64,000 bases of DNA from Pseudoalteromonas spongiae UST010723-006 (GCF_000238255.3 NZ_CP011039.1:793001-857000); one strand, 5' to 3'. Positions 41,178 to 50,943 are shown, numbered from the stretch's first letter. The notes: a model not told the origin generated them from the sequence alone. Translations and numbers: made by a program.

Positions 41178-41924
41178 ATGGATAAATTACTTTATGTCGC
41201 TGCATCGGGCGCTAAACAAAATATGCTGGGCATTGCAGTTAAAGCTAATAATTTAGCTAATGCAAAAACCACTGCGTTTAAAGCTGATTTAGAGCAAGCT
41301 CGTTCTATGCAGGCTTTTGGTGAAGGCTTGCCAACACGCGTGTTTGCGATGGAAGAAAGACCGGGTTCACGCTTGAGTGCTGGAGCCTTATCTATGACCG
41401 GACGTGAACTTGATATTGCAGTTGGTGAAAACGGTTGGCTCGCTGTGCAAGATGCAAATGGTGACGAGGCCTACACTCGTTCAGGCAATTTACGCATGAG
41501 TGAAACAGGGCAGCTATTTACAGCTAATGGCTTACCAGTAATCGGTGAAGCGGGGCCTGTTATTTTGCCAGTGCCGATTGAAAAAGTACAAATTGCCAAA
41601 GACGGCATGATCCAAGTTAGGCCGCAAGGCGCACCAGCAAATTTTATTGAAGATATCGACCGCTTAAAGTTGGTCAGTGCGTATGGTGTTCAACCTTTAG
41701 AAAAAGGGTTGGATGGCTTGTTTAGAAATAAAGATGGGGCGGAACTGGATACCGACCCAAATATGACAGTAACCAGCGGTGCATTAGAAATGTCTAATGT
41801 GAACCCAGTTGATGAGATGGTGGGAATGATTTCACACCAACGTCAGTTTGAGTTGCAAGTCAAAATGATGAAAACCGCAGAGAAAATTGACGAAAGCCAA
41901 AGTTCTCTTATGCGAATTTATTAA
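41178..41924 (+). CDS. flgF: Flagellar rod protein FlgF
   Basis: Proximal rod subunit of 248 residues, first of the flgFGHI operon. It has the N-terminal VAASGAKQNMLGIAVKANNLANAKTTAFK stretch (cited in part: KANNLANAKTTAFK), the FlgF/FlgG core with GENGWLAVQDANG and YTRSGNLRM, and the C-terminal SNVNPVDEMVGMISHQRQFE helix. Confidence 0.95.
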   Translation: MDKLLYVAASGAKQNMLGIAVKANNLANAKTTAFKADLEQARSMQAFGEGLPTRVFAMEERPGSRLSAGALSMTGRELDIAVGENGWLAVQDANGDEAYTRSGNLRMSETGQLFTANGLPVIGEAGPVILPVPIEKVQIAKDGMIQVRPQGAPANFIEDIDRLKLVSAYGVQPLEKGLDGLFRNKDGAELDTDPNMTVTSGALEMSNVNPVDEMVGMISHQRQFELQVKMMKTAEKIDESQSSLMRIY

Positions 41925-41942
41925 TGGTTTTTGGAGGTTAGT

Positions 41943-42731
41943 ATGCATCCTGCATTGTGGATCAGTAAAACAGGTATCGATGCGCAGCAAACCGATACGT
42001 CTGTAATTTCAAATAACTTAGCAAACGCGAGCACCGTAGGGTACAAAAAAAGCCGTGCGATTTTCGAAGATTTGCTTTATCAAAACATTAATCAGCCGGG
42101 GGGGCGCTCATCGCAAGATACGCAGCTGCCATCGGGTTTAATGTTAGGTGCGGGTTCTAAAGTAGTTGCCACGCAAAAGAATTTCTCACAAGGAAATATG
42201 CTAACAACTGATAACTCGATGGATTGGATGATTCAAGGTCAGGGCTTTTTTGAAGTTGCGATGCCGGACGGTAGTCTTGCCTATACGCGAAATGGCCAAT
42301 TTACTACGGATGAAGAAGGTCGCATTGTAACATCGGGCGCGGGTTATCCATTGCAGCCAGAAATGAATGTCCCTGACGATGCACAGCAGATTATTGTATC
42401 GCAAGATGGCGAAGTGTCAGTACGTATCGCTGGGCAAGCAGACAATGCAGTAATTGGTCAGCTCACCATTTCTGATTTTATTAATCCATCAGGTCTTGAG
42501 CCTATGGGACAAAACCTCTATACAGAAACCGCAGTAAGTGGCGCACCTGTGCAAGGTAACCCGAGCGTGGATGGACTAGGTGTGATTGTGCAGGGCTCTC
42601 TTGAAACATCAAACGTGAATGTAACCGAAGAGTTGGTAAATCTTATTGAGACGCAGCGCGTTTATGAGATGAATTCAAAAGTCATCTCTTCGGTTGATGA
42701 AATGTTGAGTTACATTAATCAGCAGCTTTAA
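41943..42731 (+). CDS. flgG: Flagellar distal rod protein FlgG
   Basis: Distal rod subunit of 262 residues. ATG 41943 is used because GGAGG lies 5 nt upstream; a TTG 12 nt earlier would bury that site. The protein has MHPALWISKTGIDAQQTD, the rod signature NNLANASTVGYKKSRA, YTRNGQFTTDEEG and the end SNVNVTEELVNLIETQR. It follows flgF by 18 nt. Confidence 0.96.
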   Translation: MHPALWISKTGIDAQQTDTSVISNNLANASTVGYKKSRAIFEDLLYQNINQPGGRSSQDTQLPSGLMLGAGSKVVATQKNFSQGNMLTTDNSMDWMIQGQGFFEVAMPDGSLAYTRNGQFTTDEEGRIVTSGAGYPLQPEMNVPDDAQQIIVSQDGEVSVRIAGQADNAVIGQLTISDFINPSGLEPMGQNLYTETAVSGAPVQGNPSVDGLGVIVQGSLETSNVNVTEELVNLIETQRVYEMNSKVISSVDEMLSYINQQL

Positions 42732-42743
42732 TAGGTGGTTAGC

Positions 42744-43427
42744 ATGAGTAAGTTACTATTAACATTGATCGGCAGCGTACTTTTAAGCGGTTGTGTGACA
42801 ACAGCAAACCGCTTCGTCGAACGTGATGATCCGTATTATGCACCGCTGTATCCTGAAGATACCGATGTGTCGCAGGTAAACACGGGGTCACTTTATAATA
42901 TACATTACTCAAATGACCTTTATTCAGACCAAAAAGCGCTGCGCCAAGGTGACATTATTACCGTAGTGCTGAGTGAATCAACTCAGGCGTCAAAAACTGC
43001 AAAAACGGAAACTGACCGAGAAACGGACTTTGCACTATCACCGGTTACTGGATTTGGCGGTAATGCAGTTACGATCAATGGTGATGCGTTGCAATACGGT
43101 GTTGGTTCAGAGGGCTCATATAAAGGCGATGCGAAGTCAGATCAGTCAAATAGTCTAAACGGTAATATTTCAGTTAATGTGATGCGTGTATTACCAAACG
43201 GTAATTTAGTTATTCGCGGTGAAAAGTGGCTTACGCTTAATACCGGTGAAGAATTTATTCGTTTAGAAGGCATCGTTCGTCCGAAGGATGTTAGTGCTGA
43301 CAATATGGTGATGTCTACCCGTATTGCAAACGCACGTATTCAGTACTCTGGTAAAGGGGCACTGGCAGATGCACAAGAAGCAGGCTGGTTAGCCCAGTTC
43401 TTCTTAAGCCCATTAAACCCTTTTTAG
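42744..43427 (+). CDS. flgH: Flagellar L-ring protein FlgH
   Basis: Outer-membrane lipoprotein of the L ring. ATG 42744 has AGGTGG upstream; the 227-residue precursor has a signal peptide with lipobox LSGC (about Cys 17). The core has [38 protein letters not shown] and the C-terminal [19 protein letters not shown], all typical of FlgH. Confidence 0.96.
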   Translation: MSKLLLTLIGSVLLSGCVTTANRFVERDDPYYAPLYPEDTDVSQVNTGSLYNIHYSNDLYSDQKALRQGDIITVVLSESTQASKTAKTETDRETDFALSPVTGFGGNAVTINGDALQYGVGSEGSYKGDAKSDQSNSLNGNISVNVMRVLPNGNLVIRGEKWLTLNTGEEFIRLEGIVRPKDVSADNMVMSTRIANARIQYSGKGALADAQEAGWLAQFFLSPLNPF

Positions 43428-43435
43428 GAGGTCGC

Positions 43436-44530
43436 ATGCGTAATTTTGCTATTGGTTTTATCGCGCTTCTTAGCCTTTTTAGTTTCCCAACAACAGCAGA
43501 ACGCATTAAAGATGTGACTGTTGTTGAAGGGGTACGTAGTAACCAGCTTGTTGGTTATGGTTTAGTTGTTGGTTTGCCTGGCACAGGTGAAAAAAGTAGC
43601 TTTACCGAGCAAAGTTTTAAAGCCATGCTAAGCAGTTTTGGTATCACGTTACCAGCAAACTTAAAGCCTAAGATTAAGAATGTGGCAGCAGTAGCTGTAC
43701 ATGCAGATTTACCGCCGTTTGTGAAACCGGGTCAAACAATCGATGTAACCGTATCGTCAATTGGCAGCGCATTAAGCTTGCGCGGTGGTACATTAATTCA
43801 AACCTTTCTAAAGGGCGTTGATGGCAATGTGTATGCAATTGCACAAGGCAGCATGGTGGTTAGCGGATTAGGCGCCGAGGGTGCTGATGGCAGCAAGGTA
43901 TTAGTAAATACACCAACTGTAGGACGTGTTCCAAATGGCGCGATTGTCGAACGTGCGGTCGCATCGCCGTTCAACCAAGGTGATCACATTACATTTAATT
44001 TGCACCGTCCTGATTTTTCTACTGCAAAAGCCTTATCTGATACGATTAACGATTTAGTAGGCCCAAATACTGCCACAGCAATGGATGCAGCGTCGGTTAA
44101 AGTGTTAGCGCCACGCGACCCAGCGCAGCGCGTAGCTTACCTTGCTACTTTAGAAAATCTTGAATTCGAACCAGCTGATAACAGTGCAAAAATTATCGTT
44201 AATTCGCGTACAGGCACTATCGTGATTGGTAAAAATGTTACTTTAGAACCCGCAGCAATCACCCATGGTGGATTGACTGTCACGATTGCAGAGCAGCAAA
44301 ACGTTAATCAACCCAACGCACTTGCTGGTGGGCAAACGGTTGTTACCGAACAAAGCATTATTGATGTTGCCCGCGATGATACCCGTGCTTTTGTGTTTGA
44401 CCCAGGTGCGAGTTTAGATGATCTCGTGCGAGCGATTAACGAAGTCGGCGCGGCGCCAGGTGATTTAATGGCAATACTTGAAGCGTTGAAAGAGGCGGGC
44501 GCAATAAGTGGCCAACTAATCGTGATTTAA
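43436..44530 (+). CDS. flgI: Flagellar P-ring protein FlgI
   Basis: Periplasmic P-ring subunit, assembled with help from FlgA. The 364-residue precursor has a signal peptide ending near TTAE (about 20) and the family runs [47 protein letters not shown] and [10 protein letters not shown]. Strong Shine-Dalgarno AGGAGG. Followed by a terminator. Confidence 0.97.
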   Translation: MRNFAIGFIALLSLFSFPTTAERIKDVTVVEGVRSNQLVGYGLVVGLPGTGEKSSFTEQSFKAMLSSFGITLPANLKPKIKNVAAVAVHADLPPFVKPGQTIDVTVSSIGSALSLRGGTLIQTFLKGVDGNVYAIAQGSMVVSGLGAEGADGSKVLVNTPTVGRVPNGAIVERAVASPFNQGDHITFNLHRPDFSTAKALSDTINDLVGPNTATAMDAASVKVLAPRDPAQRVAYLATLENLEFEPADNSAKIIVNSRTGTIVIGKNVTLEPAAITHGGLTVTIAEQQNVNQPNALAGGQTVVTEQSIIDVARDDTRAFVFDPGASLDDLVRAINEVGAAPGDLMAILEALKEAGAISGQLIVI

Positions 44531-44549
44531 GTTTACAGATTGTTACTTG

Positions 44550-44573
44550 AGCCCTGCATTGCAGGGCTTTTTT
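44550..44573 (+). terminator. Intrinsic terminator after flgI
   Basis: A 7-8-bp GC-rich stem (44550-44557 with 44561-44568), a short loop and six T, ending flgFGHI just before the flgJ sigma-54 site. Confidence 0.85.
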
Positions 44574-44598
44574 GTTTAGCGCTTTAATTTTATTTCCT

Positions 44599-44615
44599 TG
44601 GCTTGATTTTTGCAT
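44599..44615 (+). promoter_or_regulatory. Sigma-54 promoter for flgJKL
   Basis: TTGGCTTGATTTTTGCA with GG (44600-44601) and GC (44612-44613) 10 nt apart, about 50 nt before flgJ. Confidence 0.72.
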
Positions 44616-44664
44616 TGGTTTATCAGTGTGTTTCGTAGCCAATTTATTGAATGAGAGCTGACTT

Positions 44665-45654
44665 ATGGATGGTAACAACATAAATCATCAACAAAGTTTC
44701 TTTGACTTGAGTAACTTAGATTCTTTACGTCAAGAAGCGCTGCAGGGCGATCCTGATAAAAAAGCGCTTAAGCAAGTCGCAGCTCAGTTTGAATCGATTT
44801 TTACCCAAATGCTATTTAAAAGTATGCGTAAAGCCAACGAAGCATTTGAAGACGAAGATAGCCCGTTTAATGAAAGCAGCGTTAAATTTTATCGTGATAT
44901 GCACGATCAACAGCTTTCTATGGAACTTTCACAAAGTGGTGCATTAGGGCTTGCCGATATTATTGTCCAGCAACTTTCACCCACGCCAGGAAAATACACC
45001 CCTGCAAGTTTGTTTTCATCAAGCCAAATTGCGCCAATGCAAAAGCCTTCATTGAATACTGCAAATACAGATTCATCAAAACAGATAAATACTACAGGTG
45101 AAGAAACAGCCTTTGATAATGAGCAGTCGTTTGTTTCTGAGCTTTGGCAGCACGCTAAAAGCGCAGCTGAAAAAATAGGGTTAAGTCCTGCTGTTATGTT
45201 GGCGCAATCTGCGCTTGAAACAGGCTGGGGAAAACATGTGATTACTAAAAGTGATGGGCAAAGCTCAAATAATTTTTTCAATATTAAAGCTGACCGCGCA
45301 TGGCAAGGTGATAAAGCTGCTAAAGCTTCGCTTGAATTTGAACAAGGCGTCGCTGTTAAAAAACAATCTAATTTTAGAGCGTATAACAGCATTGCTGAAA
45401 GTTTTGATGATTTTGTTAACTTTTTACAGCAAAACCCACGCTATCAATCAGCACTTAAAACAACGTCAGACCCATCTCAGTATCTTGATGAATTACAAAA
45501 AGCAGGGTATGCCACTGACCCTAATTATGCAGACAAAATTAAAGATGTGCTAAAGCGCAGTGAATTTACGCAAGCACTCAACGCTGTCGCTTCAGGAATA
45601 AATGTAAACGATATGATGAAAAGTTCGATAACAAGTTTAGGAGGCACTAACTAA
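44665..45654 (+). CDS. flgJ: Flagellar peptidoglycan hydrolase and rod-cap FlgJ
   Basis: Two-domain protein that caps the growing rod and cuts peptidoglycan. The 329 residues have the N-terminal rod-binding domain (about 30-110, with AAQFESIFTQMLFKSMRKA), a Ser/Thr-rich linker, and the C-terminal glucosaminidase domain (about 155-305) with probable catalytic E185 in AQSALETGWGKH. It overlaps flgK by 1 nt (TAATG). Confidence 0.95.
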   Translation: MDGNNINHQQSFFDLSNLDSLRQEALQGDPDKKALKQVAAQFESIFTQMLFKSMRKANEAFEDEDSPFNESSVKFYRDMHDQQLSMELSQSGALGLADIIVQQLSPTPGKYTPASLFSSSQIAPMQKPSLNTANTDSSKQINTTGEETAFDNEQSFVSELWQHAKSAAEKIGLSPAVMLAQSALETGWGKHVITKSDGQSSNNFFNIKADRAWQGDKAAKASLEFEQGVAVKKQSNFRAYNSIAESFDDFVNFLQQNPRYQSALKTTSDPSQYLDELQKAGYATDPNYADKIKDVLKRSEFTQALNAVASGINVNDMMKSSITSLGGTN

Positions 45655-47663
45655 TGTCTTTTAATCTACTTAATATTGCAAACTCAGGTGTACGTGCAAG
45701 CTCAGAGTTACTGCAAACTACCAGTAAAAACATTACCAACGTCAATACCGAAGGTTATGTTCGAGAGCGCACAGAACATAGAACACTGTTCGATAATCAA
45801 GTTGGACTTGGGCAAACTTTCCGCTTAGTGAATAGTTTTGCACAAGAGCAGCTTAATCGCGATATTTCCAATGCGGCTTTTTACAACCAAATCGTTAGCG
45901 AGTCCGCGCGAGTAGATAGTCTATTTGCTGAAGAGTCTAATAGTCTCGGAACGAGCATCAACTCGTTGTTTGGCTCGTTACAAGATAGTTTAAACCAACC
46001 ATCGTCTAATGTTAGCCGTTCCCTGTTTTTTAGTAATGCCCAAGGTTACATCGATCAGCTTAACCGATTATCGGGTATCGTTTTTGATCAAAAAACCATC
46101 GTTAACGATCAGCTCGAGATCTATGCGAATGAAGCTAATTCACTTATCACTAAGATTAGCGAGCTAAACTTATCAATTGCATCGGGAACATCGGGGCCTG
46201 ATGGCAGTGCTCTAAATAGCACTATCAATCAGCGTGATTTGGCAATTAAAGAGCTATCTGAATATATAGACATTGAAACACTTGATGGTCCAAATGGTGA
46301 AAAACTGGTGTTTATGGGCACGGGTGAAGCTGTTGTAATGGAAGATGGCGCGTTTAACTTATTTTCAATTTCTGGTGATCCTGATCCCAATTTTAAAGAT
46401 TTAAAATTAGATGTGGATTCAGGCAAAGCCATTCCGCTTGAAGTCAATACCAGTGTACTAAAAGGAAAAATTGGTGGGCTACTAGCTTACCGTGAGGAAA
46501 TACTGATTTCGTCACAAAACAAGTTAGGCCAATTGAGCCTAGCAATGGCGGATGCATTCAATCAGCAAAATAGGCTTGGATTAGACGGCGATGGCGAACT
46601 TGGTGGCGATTTATTTACCATTCCAACCGCTGGTGCTTATTCCTATGCAGCAAACACGGGTACGGCTCAAGTAAGTGGAACCATTGAACCGGGTAAAGGT
46701 AGTGAATTACCGCCAAATGATTTTTTAATTGAATATACAGCAGTGAACCAAATTACAGTTACTGCGCTTGATTCATATGGCGATCCAATTGGTACACCTA
46801 TTGTTGCAGCTGTTGCTGCTGGGCAGGCTAATTCGGGCACAGCGGTAGGCGGAGAGCTTTTTGGTTTGCAAATTAATGTAGGAGCTGGCGCTGCAGTTGG
46901 TGATAAATTTGAACTTAAACTTAACTCAGAGGCATCGACGAGCTTCGAGCTTGCAACCATGCGACCGGAAGATTTAGCGTTAGCTTCACCGATACGCACT
47001 AACAGCGACTTAGCTAACAGAGGATCAGGTAATATAGCGTCAAGCACTGTTTCTGACACCACTGCACCAGGATTTAATCCAGGTCCACCGCCAGCTTTAG
47101 CCAATGGCACCATTACACTAACTAAAACGGCAAACCCTAATGAGTTTACAATTACAGATGGTGCACCACCCGTAACGAATACGGTTGTTTTAACACCGCC
47201 TTATGACAATGTTTTGGCACAAGCAGGTGCACCATACAATACCTATGGTTTTGATTTTAACCTTGAAGGTATAGCAGAAACGGGTGACTCATTTACGATT
47301 GAGTTTAATACTGATGGCTTTGACGATAGCCGAAACGGTCTTTTACTGGCAGAAATTCAAAATCGAGAGTTAGTTAGGTCAAGTGCTATCGTAACCAATG
47401 GTGATAACCTCACTAAGATTAATGAAGCATACGGTAATATAGTGACTGATGTTGGTATGAAAACTGCGCAAGCTAAAACCAATCAAGTGGCATTTGATGC
47501 GTTAGCTAATCAATCTAATGCGTGGTATGAGTCGATTTCAGGTGTCAATTTAGACGAAGAAGCGGCTAATTTATTACGTTATCAACAATCTTATGCAGCA
47601 GCGGCAAAAATCTTAAGTACCGCAAGCACAGTATTTGACACAATTCTTAATGCAGCGAGGTAG
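45654..47663 (+). CDS. flgK: Hook-filament junction protein FlgK
   Basis: First hook-associated protein. The 669 residues keep the conserved ends (N-terminal LNIANSGVRASSELLQTTS and NITNVNTEGYVRE; C-terminal SGVNLDEEAANLLRYQQSY). The middle is longer than in E. coli (547), with two Gly/Thr/Pro-rich beta domains (about 330-430 and 480-560) that would face the solvent. Client of FlgN. Confidence 0.95.
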   Translation: MSFNLLNIANSGVRASSELLQTTSKNITNVNTEGYVRERTEHRTLFDNQVGLGQTFRLVNSFAQEQLNRDISNAAFYNQIVSESARVDSLFAEESNSLGTSINSLFGSLQDSLNQPSSNVSRSLFFSNAQGYIDQLNRLSGIVFDQKTIVNDQLEIYANEANSLITKISELNLSIASGTSGPDGSALNSTINQRDLAIKELSEYIDIETLDGPNGEKLVFMGTGEAVVMEDGAFNLFSISGDPDPNFKDLKLDVDSGKAIPLEVNTSVLKGKIGGLLAYREEILISSQNKLGQLSLAMADAFNQQNRLGLDGDGELGGDLFTIPTAGAYSYAANTGTAQVSGTIEPGKGSELPPNDFLIEYTAVNQITVTALDSYGDPIGTPIVAAVAAGQANSGTAVGGELFGLQINVGAGAAVGDKFELKLNSEASTSFELATMRPEDLALASPIRTNSDLANRGSGNIASSTVSDTTAPGFNPGPPPALANGTITLTKTANPNEFTITDGAPPVTNTVVLTPPYDNVLAQAGAPYNTYGFDFNLEGIAETGDSFTIEFNTDGFDDSRNGLLLAEIQNRELVRSSAIVTNGDNLTKINEAYGNIVTDVGMKTAQAKTNQVAFDALANQSNAWYESISGVNLDEEAANLLRYQQSYAAAAKILSTASTVFDTILNAAR

Positions 47664-47668
47664 TCGAG

Positions 47669-48904
47669 ATGCGTTTATCGAATAATATTATGTATCAAAA
47701 TAGCCTCGATAGTATTTTAAGTGGCCAAGAGAAACTTGTAGATTCTCAACTAAGAGTGAATACGCAGAAAAAAGTACTAACAGCAGCGGATGATCCCGCC
47801 GCTATGGCACAAGCGAACTTGATTACGAAAAAACTAGAACTGAATGACCAGTTTGACAAGAATATGAGTTTCTTGCGCGGGCGCTTAGAAGTAGAAGAAA
47901 ATGCGCTAAAAAGTATGAATACGCAAATAGAGCGAGCACGCGAACTTTCTATTCAAGCTGGTAATGGTGCATATACTCACACTGATCGTGAGGGTATTAG
48001 TAAAGAATTAGCTGAAATTCAAAAAAGTTTACTTGATTTGATGAATACGCGCTCTGAAGATGGGCGTTTTATTTTCTCTGGTTTTCAAGATAGTAAAGCG
48101 ACTTATTCTTACGATAGTGCTAGTCAAACTTATACATACAACGGCGATCAGGGTAACCACTCGATTCAAGTTGCTACTTCAACTTATATTCAAGCTACTG
48201 ACAATGGCGCAGATTTGTTTGAAAAAACCAAAGCGCGGCTAAATGTTGCCAGTAATGCGATGACGATATTGCCTGGGGCAATTACCGCGGGCAGTGTGTA
48301 TGTTAAGCAACAAGCTGAATTTGACCAATTTCACGCTAACTATTATGACCCGCTTACACCCGCAAATAATACTTTCAATGTAGTCGTTACGGCTGGCGCA
48401 CCAGATCAGTACGAGATCAGACAAAATGGCTCGCCACTGGTACCTGCTGTCACAGGAGACTTTACCGGTGAGTCAATAGAATTTGCTGGCATGGAGATAT
48501 CGCTGCAAGGTGCTGCGCCAGGGCAAGCTGATTTTACATTAGAACCTCCAACTAACAAGAACATTCTAAACACATTAGAAGAGCTTATTTCGGTACTTGA
48601 AAATCCTGCAAGTACGCAGGTTCAGTTACAAGAGACGCTTGCAGATTCAGTTGTTGAATTAGATAATGCGCAAGAGGCAATTACTTTCACCCGGGCAAGT
48701 ATTGGGGGGAGATTAAATGCCGTTACAAGGAATGAAAATGCCAATTCTGGAGAGGAAATAGTAAACGTTGCCACTAAGGCAAGTTTGTTAGAGGCCGATA
48801 TGGCTGAAGCAATCAGCGAGTTAAAGAAAAATGAAACCGCGCTACAGGCCGCTCAAGCGACATTTGGCCGAGTTTCAGGATTAACTTTGTTTGATTACAT
48901 ATAA
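47669..48904 (+). CDS. flgL: Hook-filament junction protein FlgL
   Basis: Second junction protein, flagellin-like at both ends. The 411 residues start RLSNNIMYQNSLDSILSGQ, have the D1 helix KKVLTAADDPAAMAQANLI, a central beta domain (about 200-310) and end with LLEADMAEAISELKKNETALQA. It follows flgK by 5 nt. Larger than E. coli FlgL (317) owing to the central domain. Confidence 0.95.
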   Translation: MRLSNNIMYQNSLDSILSGQEKLVDSQLRVNTQKKVLTAADDPAAMAQANLITKKLELNDQFDKNMSFLRGRLEVEENALKSMNTQIERARELSIQAGNGAYTHTDREGISKELAEIQKSLLDLMNTRSEDGRFIFSGFQDSKATYSYDSASQTYTYNGDQGNHSIQVATSTYIQATDNGADLFEKTKARLNVASNAMTILPGAITAGSVYVKQQAEFDQFHANYYDPLTPANNTFNVVVTAGAPDQYEIRQNGSPLVPAVTGDFTGESIEFAGMEISLQGAAPGQADFTLEPPTNKNILNTLEELISVLENPASTQVQLQETLADSVVELDNAQEAITFTRASIGGRLNAVTRNENANSGEEIVNVATKASLLEADMAEAISELKKNETALQAAQATFGRVSGLTLFDYI

Positions 48905-48906
48905 GT

Positions 48907-48923
48907 TGGCACGTTTAATGCTT
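48907..48923 (+). promoter_or_regulatory. Sigma-54 promoter for flagellin 1
   Basis: TTGGCACGTTTAATGCT with GG (48908-48909) and GC (48920-48921) 10 nt apart and a consensus TGGCACG -24 element, starting 3 nt after the flgL stop. The other five flagellins have sigma-28 sites instead. Confidence 0.75.
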
Positions 48924-48932
48924 TTAAGTTAG

Positions 48933-49071
48933 TGCGTCAAAGACGCAACTTAGTGCAAACGTTAAAGTTCGCTTTAACAAAGCACTTCCCGTCATGAGAG
49001 CCGGGAGTACTAACAGTAGCGCAAAGAAGGAGAGAGCTTTGCGCCACTGTATTCTAACTTAGGAGAAAAAA
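48933..49071 (+). promoter_or_regulatory. Structured leader of flagellin 1 with CsrA-like site
   Basis: The untranslated leader can fold into four hairpins in series: 48933-48938 with 48942-48947; 48961-48967 with 48972-48978 (TTCG tetraloop); 48986-48991 with 49002-49007; and 49019-49026 with 49037-49044. The loop of the last one (49027-49036) is AAGGAGAGAG, holding the A-N-GGA core bound by CsrA. The Shine-Dalgarno TTAGGAG follows and holds a second GGA. Post-transcriptional control is inferred. Confidence 0.5.
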
Positions 49072-49893
49072 ATGGCTTTATATGTAAATTCCAATATAAC
49101 GTCACTTAATGCTCAAAGGCAGTTAGCGAACTCAACCAATGCATTAAGTACATCGTTCCAACGTTTATCATCAGGTCTTCGTGTTAATAGTGCAGCAGAC
49201 GATGCGGCAGGTTTGCAAATAGGTACTCGTTTACAATCGCAAGTAAATGGTGCAAACCAAGGTGCACGTAACGCAAATGATGGTATTTCACTGTCGCAAA
49301 CAGCAGAAGGCGCTTTAGAAGAAACAACCAACATGCTACAGCGTATGCGTGTTTTATCCATTCAATCGGCAAATGGTTCAAACACTGATTCAGACCGTGA
49401 GGCACTGCAAAAAGAGTTTTCTGAATTACAATCTGAGATTGATCGCGTTGCAACTGATACAACATTTGGTGGTGTAAATATCTTAAATGGTACTTATGAC
49501 ACAGACTATCAAGTCGGCCCAGATGCCAATCAAACGATTCAAGTGAAAATTACCACTAATATGAATACAACAGGGCTTGCACTTTCTGATGATTCAATCA
49601 GTACTGCAGCTGGTGCTCAAACTGCAATCGCAGCGCTTGATGATGCGCTATCGACAGTTAATGCAGTGCGTGCAGATCTGGGTGCGAAACAAAACCGCTT
49701 TAGTTCAACTATTCGTAACTTAAAAAGTGTTGCTGAAAACGTTTCAGCGTCAAAATCTCGTATTATGGATACGGACTTTGCAGCAGAAAGTGCAGCATTG
49801 GCGCGTAATCAGGTTCTACAACAAGCATCAAGCTCAATGCTGGCCCAAGCTAACCAACAACCTCAAATCGCGTTGTCACTACTTCAGGGATAA
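49072..49893 (+). CDS. Flagellin 1 (sigma-54-type promoter)
   Basis: Filament subunit of 273 residues. It has the conserved D0/D1 N-terminus ([36 protein letters not shown]) and C-terminus ([31 protein letters not shown]), joined by a short middle of about 80 residues with no D2/D3 domain. Compared with copies 2 and 4 it has [24 protein letters not shown] and NLKSVAENVSASKS, and ends LLQG. Its promoter is of the sigma-54 type, as for the essential FlaA of Vibrio, so it may be the core filament subunit; that role is inferred. Confidence 0.96.
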   Translation: MALYVNSNITSLNAQRQLANSTNALSTSFQRLSSGLRVNSAADDAAGLQIGTRLQSQVNGANQGARNANDGISLSQTAEGALEETTNMLQRMRVLSIQSANGSNTDSDREALQKEFSELQSEIDRVATDTTFGGVNILNGTYDTDYQVGPDANQTIQVKITTNMNTTGLALSDDSISTAAGAQTAIAALDDALSTVNAVRADLGAKQNRFSSTIRNLKSVAENVSASKSRIMDTDFAAESAALARNQVLQQASSSMLAQANQQPQIALSLLQG

Positions 49894-49902
49894 TCGCTTT
49901 AA

Positions 49903-49924
49903 AGCCCTTGATTTATCAGGGGCT
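49903..49924 (+). terminator. Hairpin after flagellin 1
   Basis: A 9-bp stem (49903-49911 with 49916-49924, one G-T pair) and a TTTA loop, 10 nt after the stop, followed by a mixed A/T tract rather than a clean T-run. Confidence 0.55.
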
Positions 49925-49946
49925 ATAAATTTTATTAACTTTTCTC

Positions 49947-49973
49947 TAAAGTCATCCCCCTTGTTGTCGATAT
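49947..49973 (+). promoter_or_regulatory. Sigma-28 promoter for flagellin 2
   Basis: TAAA at 49947-49950, a 15-nt spacer and GTCGATAT at 49966-49973, a FliA site about 60 nt before the ATG. The leader holds a small GCGGT/ACCGC hairpin. Confidence 0.75.
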
Positions 49974-50848
49974 CTTAATCAAACGAGTTGTTTGGCGGTC
50001 AATACCGCAGATAGAAGAGGGCGAGAATCATGGCTTTATATGTAAATTCAAACATCACATCATTGAACGCACAGCGTCAATTATCGAATTCAACAAATGC
50101 GTTAAGCACGTCTTTTCAGCGTTTATCATCAGGTTTACGTGTTAACAGTGCAGCGGACGATGCGGCCGGTTTACAAATTGGCACACGTTTACAATCGCAA
50201 GTAAATGGTGCAAATCAAGGCGCACGTAACGCGAATGATGGTATTTCACTAGCGCAAACAGCAGAAGGTGCACTAGAAGAAACGTCAAACATGTTGCAAC
50301 GTATGCGTGTTTTATCGATTCAATCGGCGAATGGTTCAAACACAGATTCAGACCGTGATGCACTACAAAAAGAGTTTGCTGAATTATCGGCAGAGATAGA
50401 CCGTGTAGCAAGTGATACAACGTTTGGTGGTGTAAACATCTTAAATGGTACTTACGATACAGACTATCAAGTAGGGCCAGATGCTAACCAAACGATTCAG
50501 GTGAAAATTACCACCAACATGAACTCAACGGGTCTTGCACTTTCAGATGATTCAATTAGTACAGCAGCAGGTGCGCAAACAGCGATTACAGCACTAGATG
50601 ATGCTTTATCAATCGTAAATGGTGTACGAGCTGACTTAGGTGCGAAGCAAAACCGTTTTAGTTCGACTATTCGTAACTTAAACAATGTTTCAGAAAACGT
50701 ATCGGCGTCGAAATCACGCATAATGGATACAGACTTTGCGGCGGAGAGTGCAGGTCTTGCACGTAACCAGGTGTTACAGCAAGCATCAAGCTCAATGTTA
50801 GCTCAGGCAAATCAACAGCCACAAATCGCATTGTCGCTAATTGGTTAA
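49966..50848 (+). repeat. Duplicated unit: leader plus flagellin 2 (copy A)
   Basis: From the promoter -10 through the flagellin stop this segment is almost identical to 52138-53020. Differences are scattered single bases, for example the hairpin loop in the leader (TCAAT versus TAAAT), and none in the coding part changes the protein. Similarity continues about 35 nt into the 3' flank. Confidence 0.9.
50030..50848 (+). CDS. Flagellin 2 (identical to flagellin 4)
   Basis: Filament subunit of 272 residues with conserved D0/D1 ends and a short middle of type A ([33 protein letters not shown]). It belongs to flank class I: start ALYVNSN with SNSTNALS, SENVSASKS near the end, terminal SLIG. The protein is the same, residue for residue, as that of the gene at 52202. 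Shine-Dalgarno GAGGG. Read from a sigma-28 site and followed by a terminator, so it is a single-gene transcript. Confidence 0.96.
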   Translation: MALYVNSNITSLNAQRQLSNSTNALSTSFQRLSSGLRVNSAADDAAGLQIGTRLQSQVNGANQGARNANDGISLAQTAEGALEETSNMLQRMRVLSIQSANGSNTDSDRDALQKEFAELSAEIDRVASDTTFGGVNILNGTYDTDYQVGPDANQTIQVKITTNMNSTGLALSDDSISTAAGAQTAITALDDALSIVNGVRADLGAKQNRFSSTIRNLNNVSENVSASKSRIMDTDFAAESAGLARNQVLQQASSSMLAQANQQPQIALSLIG

Positions 50849-50890
50849 CACTCTCTCCTAGTTAATTAAGTTAGTACTCCCTCTCATATA

Positions 50891-50914
50891 AAAACGGCCA
50901 AATGGCCGTTTTTT
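50891..50914 (+). terminator. Intrinsic terminator after flagellin 2
   Basis: A 9-bp stem (50891-50899 with 50904-50912), AAAT loop, T-run to 50914. Confidence 0.85.
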
Positions 50915-50943
50915 ACTTTTCGTTAAAAAAAATTAAAAAAAGC

